DNA from: Candidatus Uhrbacteria bacterium
Lineage (GTDB): Bacteria; Patescibacteriota; Patescibacteriia; SG8-24
Length of the DNA: 9,037 nucleotides
Direction of reading: 5' to 3'
Assembly: GCA_016205965.1 (NCBI GenBank)
Contig: JACQSM010000029.1
Span: 1 to 9,037 of the forward strand
The position numbers and the translations under genes were made by a program. The notes beneath the pieces were generated by a model, which did not search any database, was not told where the DNA came from, and worked only from the letters and a program-made list of their open reading frames with translations. Positions 6,272 through 9,037 of this stretch are shown piece after piece. Within the stretch, counting starts at the first letter, position 1; every line of letters begins with the position of its first letter.

Positions 6272-6307
6272 GGCCCATTGAGGCCGACGGGCGGCTCCGA
6301 GCGGGCC
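6272..6307 (-). terminator. Imperfect hairpin after the VKOR gene, possible weak terminator
   Basis: On the minus strand GGCCC directly after the VKOR stop pairs with GGGCC at 6276-6272; inside, GAGCCG and CGGCCTC can pair with a bulge. No T-tract follows, and the 3' arm abuts the -35 of the hsp20 promoter. Termination would be weak, so read-through into hsp20 is possible. Confidence 0.35.
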
Positions 6308-6823
6308 TTAAGCCAGGAGGCGGTAGTTGATCGCCGCGACGGCCGCGCCGAGCAGCAAGACCCAGAGGACATGATTGCGCGCCAAACGATGGCCGCGGGA
6401 ATGCGACTCTTTGACGGCCAGGGCCAGGATGCCGAGCATGAACATTTTAGAGATCTCGCAGAAGACGCAGATCGAGCCGAGATAAAAAATCTCGACGCCG
6501 GTCAGCGAGAGCGCGAAAGGGACGTTGAACAGGGCGATCAGGGCGATCAGGGCGTGAGGTTTTTGTACGTTCTTGAGGAGCGGAATCGCCATGATCGAGA
6601 GGAAAAACAAAATGCCGAGTATCGAAATTGGCAGGCCCAGGAATTCGCTGAAAACGCTCTTGTTGACGACGTCGCAGGAGAAGTTCGGCGACAGGTTGCA
6701 GAGCGACGAGTTCACCGGCGAATAGTGGACCCAGGTGAGATAGGCCATGATCAAGAGGCCCAGGAGGGAGAGCCCGTGCATGATATGCGAACGCTTGATG
6801 TCGGCGCGGTTGGGGAATCGCAT
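6308..6823 (-). CDS. Vitamin K epoxide reductase (VKOR) family disulfide-forming membrane protein
   Basis: A 171-residue membrane protein with about five hydrophobic helices (~15-34, 64-83, 89-112, 124-138, 151-168). All four key cysteines are present: the loop pair Cys42 and Cys50 (LCNLSPNFSC), and the active-site CxxC Cys119-Cys122 (SICVFC) at the mouth of the fourth helix. The family-typical VNKSVFSEFLGLPISILG follows the loop pair. Bacterial VKORs pass electrons from a DsbA-like thioredoxin to quinone, replacing DsbB in forming disulfides of exported proteins. No thioredoxin domain is fused, and no DsbA partner lies in the window. The ATG at 6823 is supported by a -10 box 9 nt upstream, which predicts a nearly leaderless mRNA. 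It diverges from the ABC exporter gene. Confidence 0.92.
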   Translation of the reverse strand: MRFPNRADIKRSHIMHGLSLLGLLIMAYLTWVHYSPVNSSLCNLSPNFSCDVVNKSVFSEFLGLPISILGILFFLSIMAIPLLKNVQKPHALIALIALFNVPFALSLTGVEIFYLGSICVFCEISKMFMLGILALAVKESHSRGHRLARNHVLWVLLLGAAVAAINYRLLA

Positions 6824-6832
6824 GGCAGTTGT

Positions 6833-6861
6833 AGTATAACCGGCGCGGCTGCGGAGATAAA
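6833..6861 (-). promoter_or_regulatory. Promoter of the VKOR gene, nearly leaderless
   Basis: The minus strand carries TATACT (6838-6833), 17 bp downstream of a weak -35 TTTATC (6861-6856). The ATG begins only 9 nt after the -10 box, so the transcript would have a leader of about 0-4 nt; there is no SD. Confidence 0.6.
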
Positions 6862-6864
6862 GTC

Positions 6865-6873
6865 TGCTAAGAT
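6865..6873 (+). promoter_or_regulatory. Extended -10 promoter of the ABC exporter, leaderless
   Basis: TGcTAAGAT (6865-6873) ends 7 nt before the ATG at 6881, so transcription should start at or next to the initiation codon. No -35 match is seen at the normal distance. It overlaps the -35 side of the divergent VKOR promoter, so the two may compete for polymerase. A GAGG lies only 1 nt before the ATG, too close to act as an SD. Confidence 0.5.
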
Positions 6874-6880
6874 GTGAGGT

Positions 6881-8617
6881 ATGAGAGAGGTTTTAGCATT
6901 TATAGCCCAAGAAATCAACCCCTACCGCCGGACGGTCGTCATGGCGACGGTTTTGGCGTTCGCCGCCGCCGGGCTCGATCTGGCCGGACCGATCGCCTTG
7001 GGAAGCGCTTTTGAATATGCCTCGAAGCGCGAGCCGATCCTCTGGTACGGCGGCGCCGTGACTGCATGGTTTTTGATGCGGCTTTTCGCCGACGCGCTGC
7101 GCAATTTCATCGGTTACCAGGGCGAGCGCGTCGGCATGCTGGCCGCCGAACGATGGTATCTCCGCACGATCGGCCGAATGCTGCGTCTGCCGCTATCGTT
7201 TCATTACGGCAAAAAGAAACAGGAGGCTACCGAACAGCTCGGGAAGATGAAGTGGGAGATGTCGAACATGATCGACGCTGCGCTCTTCGATATGGGGCCG
7301 GCGCTCATCGCCATTGCGGCCATCGTAATATATCTCTCGATTCTTGATGTGAAGATTGCCGGGGCGGTTACCATTGGCATCGCTCTGCTGATCGTGCATG
7401 GCAGGATCATGGCTTCGCAGACGAACGAGCTCCTCACGGACAAGGCCAAGATCGAAGAACGAACGTCGGCATTCGGCTGGGACGCGCTAAGGAACATTTT
7501 GGTGGTGAAATCGACGACGAACGAACGGTATGTCGAGCGCACCCTGGCCAAGGGTGAAAAGAAATACGTCCGAGCCGAGATCGGTTTTCTGCGTTTTTTC
7601 TGGGGCAAGCTGATCGGGGTCCGGAACGTCATCGTCGTCGCCGCGTCCTTCGCCACCATCCTGCTGGCGGTCCATGATTTCGTGACGGGCCGTTTCACGC
7701 TCGGGCAGATGACGACCGTCACCGCATACACGTTTACGATTTTCGGCTACGTCCAATACATGGAATGGCGCTTCCGAACGGCATTGAGATTCCGAACGAG
7801 CTATCATCGCCTGCAATCGTTGTTGGACGAGAAGCCGGAGGAGTATGACCGGGGTAAGACGATGGATATAAAGGGCGGCGTCGAATATCGCAACGTCCGG
7901 TTCCGCTACCGAAAGGACAGTCCGGCGCTGGAAGACGTCTCTTTCGTCGTGCGCGCGGGCATGAAAGTCGCCGTGGTCGGCGAATCGGGCGAAGGCAAGA
8001 CGACCCTGGTGGACCTGTTGGGACGATATAATGAGCCGCAGTCGGGGCGGATTCTGGTCGATGGCGTCGATATCCGCCAGGTCAATCTGCGTTCACTGCG
8101 CTCCCAGATGGCCTATGTCCCGCAGGATCTGACGCTTTTTCACGAGACCATCGATTTCAATATCCGCTATGGCCGGCCCGACGCCGGCGACGCCGACGTG
8201 CAAAGGGCGGCCAGGCTGGCGCGTCTCGACGAGTTCATCGAATCGCTGCCTGAAAAATATAAGACGATCGTCGGCGAGCGCGGTCTGAAGCTCTCCGGCG
8301 GCGAACGCCAGCGGGTCGCCCTGGCCCGGGCTTTTTTGCGCGATCCGCGCATTCTGATACTCGATGAACCCACCGCCCACCTCGACAGCAAGACAGAAAA
8401 TCTGATTCAGGATTCGTTGCGGGAACTCATGGCCGGACGCACGACCTTCGTGATCGCGCATCGGTTGCGGACTGTGGCCGAAGCCGACGTCATCTTGGTG
8501 TTGAAGGACGGCCGCATCGCCGAGTCGGGCACGCATGAGGAATTAGCGAAGCGCGCCGGCATCTATGCCGAGCTGCTGCGGGCCCAGCAGCACCACATCA
8601 TGGAACAGGGCGAATGA
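6881..8617 (+). CDS. ABC exporter half-transporter (fused membrane and ATPase domains)
   Basis: A 578-residue type IV (ABCB/MsbA-like) exporter that should work as a dimer in the cytoplasmic membrane. The membrane domain (residues 1 to ~310) has about six hydrophobic segments (~17-40, 53-72, 137-154, 158-174, 247-265, 277-295). The ATPase domain is complete: A-loop Tyr343, Walker A GESGEGKTT (367-375, Lys373), Q-loop Gln415 in YVPQD, signature LSGGERQ (471-477), Walker B ILILDEP with Glu496, D-loop HLD and switch His527 in AHRL. Length is normal and no catalytic residue is missing. The substrate cannot be read from sequence; lipid, peptide or drug are all possible. It is monocistronic, with a leaderless-type promoter before it and a stop-codon-overlapping terminator after it. 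Divergence from VKOR hints at shared regulation but not a shared pathway. Confidence 0.94.
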   Translation: MREVLAFIAQEINPYRRTVVMATVLAFAAAGLDLAGPIALGSAFEYASKREPILWYGGAVTAWFLMRLFADALRNFIGYQGERVGMLAAERWYLRTIGRMLRLPLSFHYGKKKQEATEQLGKMKWEMSNMIDAALFDMGPALIAIAAIVIYLSILDVKIAGAVTIGIALLIVHGRIMASQTNELLTDKAKIEERTSAFGWDALRNILVVKSTTNERYVERTLAKGEKKYVRAEIGFLRFFWGKLIGVRNVIVVAASFATILLAVHDFVTGRFTLGQMTTVTAYTFTIFGYVQYMEWRFRTALRFRTSYHRLQSLLDEKPEEYDRGKTMDIKGGVEYRNVRFRYRKDSPALEDVSFVVRAGMKVAVVGESGEGKTTLVDLLGRYNEPQSGRILVDGVDIRQVNLRSLRSQMAYVPQDLTLFHETIDFNIRYGRPDAGDADVQRAARLARLDEFIESLPEKYKTIVGERGLKLSGGERQRVALARAFLRDPRILILDEPTAHLDSKTENLIQDSLRELMAGRTTFVIAHRLRTVAEADVILVLKDGRIAESGTHEELAKRAGIYAELLRAQQHHIMEQGE

Positions 8618-8665
8618 CACTCTCCGGACCTTGGCCCGGGGAGTGTCATTCACGGCTTATTTTTT
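8615..8665. terminator. Hairpin terminator overlapping the ABC stop codon
   Basis: TGACACTCTCCGG (8615-8627, beginning with the TGA stop) pairs with CCGGGGAGTGTCA (8636-8648): 13 bp with one G-T wobble and an 8-nt loop. A T6 run follows at 8660-8665, about 11 nt after the stem, which is farther than usual. As the only structure between two convergent genes it may serve both strands. Confidence 0.65.
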
Positions 8666-9037
8666 CCACTTCGGCAGGACGTCGGCCGGTATGCCCCGGT
8701 TCTTGAGATAGCGATCGATGCGTTCGTTCATGGCGTCGAATCGGACCAAGCCGTCCTTGGCGAAGGCTTTTTCGAACGCCTCCCGCACCGCCGTTTGGAT
8801 TTCGCCGGACGCCCGATACTTCTCGACAGCCTGCAAAATGTCGGGATCGGCCGGCAGCTTCCGTTCCAGGGCGCGGGCGATCGGCATCGACGAAATCCAT
8901 TTGTTGTTGTCGGTGAAGGCGAAGCCCCGGTCGAAGTTCATCAGTTTGCCGCCGGCGGTTTTCATGACGTTGCTGTCGTTGCCGTCCATCTCGCCGATGA
9001 GATAGTGGTAGTCGGCCAGGCGCGCGATCTCGGCATC
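8657..9037 (-). CDS. C-terminal part of a kinase-fold-like protein (PI3/4-kinase-like motifs), truncated at the window edge
   Basis: The frame is open to the window end, so these 126 residues are the C-terminus of a longer protein; the ATG at 8989 falls inside the conserved motif and is not the start. Near the top, YHYLIGEMDGNDSNVM is followed 10-12 residues later by LMNFDRGFAF. This spacing matches the catalytic loop (DRHxxNIM) and metal-binding (DFG) motifs of PI3/4-kinase-like and related atypical kinases: D-x4-N, then D-x-G. The rest is helical and Lys/Arg/Glu-rich, ending PKWKK, with no membrane segment. Family assignment rests only on these two motifs; HipA-like or aminoglycoside-phosphotransferase-like folds are alternatives. 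The upstream part with the nucleotide-binding Lys would decide. It converges on the ABC exporter gene. Confidence 0.5.
   Translation of the reverse strand, partial: DAEIARLADYHYLIGEMDGNDSNVMKTAGGKLMNFDRGFAFTDNNKWISSMPIARALERKLPADPDILQAVEKYRASGEIQTAVREAFEKAFAKDGLVRFDAMNERIDRYLKNRGIPADVLPKWKK

Noticed and set aside
6222..6278. Upstream in-frame start for hsp20 at 6278 (19 extra residues)
   Set aside because: The TTGAGA-N17-TATAGT promoter lies inside this extension and the added residues do not resemble the family.
6254..6877. 207-codon plus-strand frame opposite VKOR
   Set aside because: Antisense to a gene with complete VKOR motifs; its Asp/Gln/Arg/Glu-rich composition is typical of a shadow frame.
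7204..7731. 175-codon minus-strand frame opposite the ABC membrane domain
   Set aside because: Antisense shadow of a complete ABC exporter; no start signals or recognisable motifs.

Overview
The window looks like a chromosomal piece of a Patescibacteria (Candidate Phyla Radiation) genome, probably Parcubacteria-like, with fairly high GC. This is inferred from family content: a long Gly/Ser/Thr-rich beta-repeat surface protein with an 'ADYAE' C-terminal module, a VanW-domain envelope protein next to a small heat-shock protein, a single-domain VKOR and a half-size ABC exporter. The standard code is used; TGA acts as a stop for hsp20 and the ABC gene. No rRNA, tRNA, insertion sequence or CRISPR array was seen.

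Layout. 1-2403 (+): 3' part of a surface protein whose N-terminus lies outside the window; its first ~1.1 kb is a tandem 468-bp repeat. 2447-2476: an intrinsic terminator, then a promoter and clpP (2530-3132, +). 3141-3174: a terminator serving the opposite strand, ending a 107-codon helical protein gene (3180-3503, -) with the only textbook Shine-Dalgarno in the window. 3504-3904 is a 401-nt gap without a protein gene. It holds a possible minus-strand promoter, two plus-strand sigma70-type promoters and a candidate structured ncRNA of about 128 nt (3745-3872) ending in a T-rich tail.

3905-6221 (-): hsp20 followed after 13 bp by the VanW gene, probably one operon driven by TTGAGA-N17-TATAGT. 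6308-6823 (-): a VKOR-family disulfide-forming membrane enzyme. It diverges from the ABC exporter (6881-8617, +) across 57 bp that contain two overlapping promoters. A hairpin including the ABC stop codon separates it from a convergent partial gene (8657 to the window end, -) with a PI3/4-kinase-like motif pair.

Functionally this is mostly envelope and protein quality control: surface protein, VanW protein, disulfide formation, an exporter, ClpP and Hsp20. Paired cysteines in the surface and VanW proteins are plausible VKOR-pathway clients (inference). The most novel element is the unassigned rod-like RNA at 3745-3872. A second theme is that several genes have -10 boxes so close to the ATG that their mRNAs would be leaderless or nearly so.
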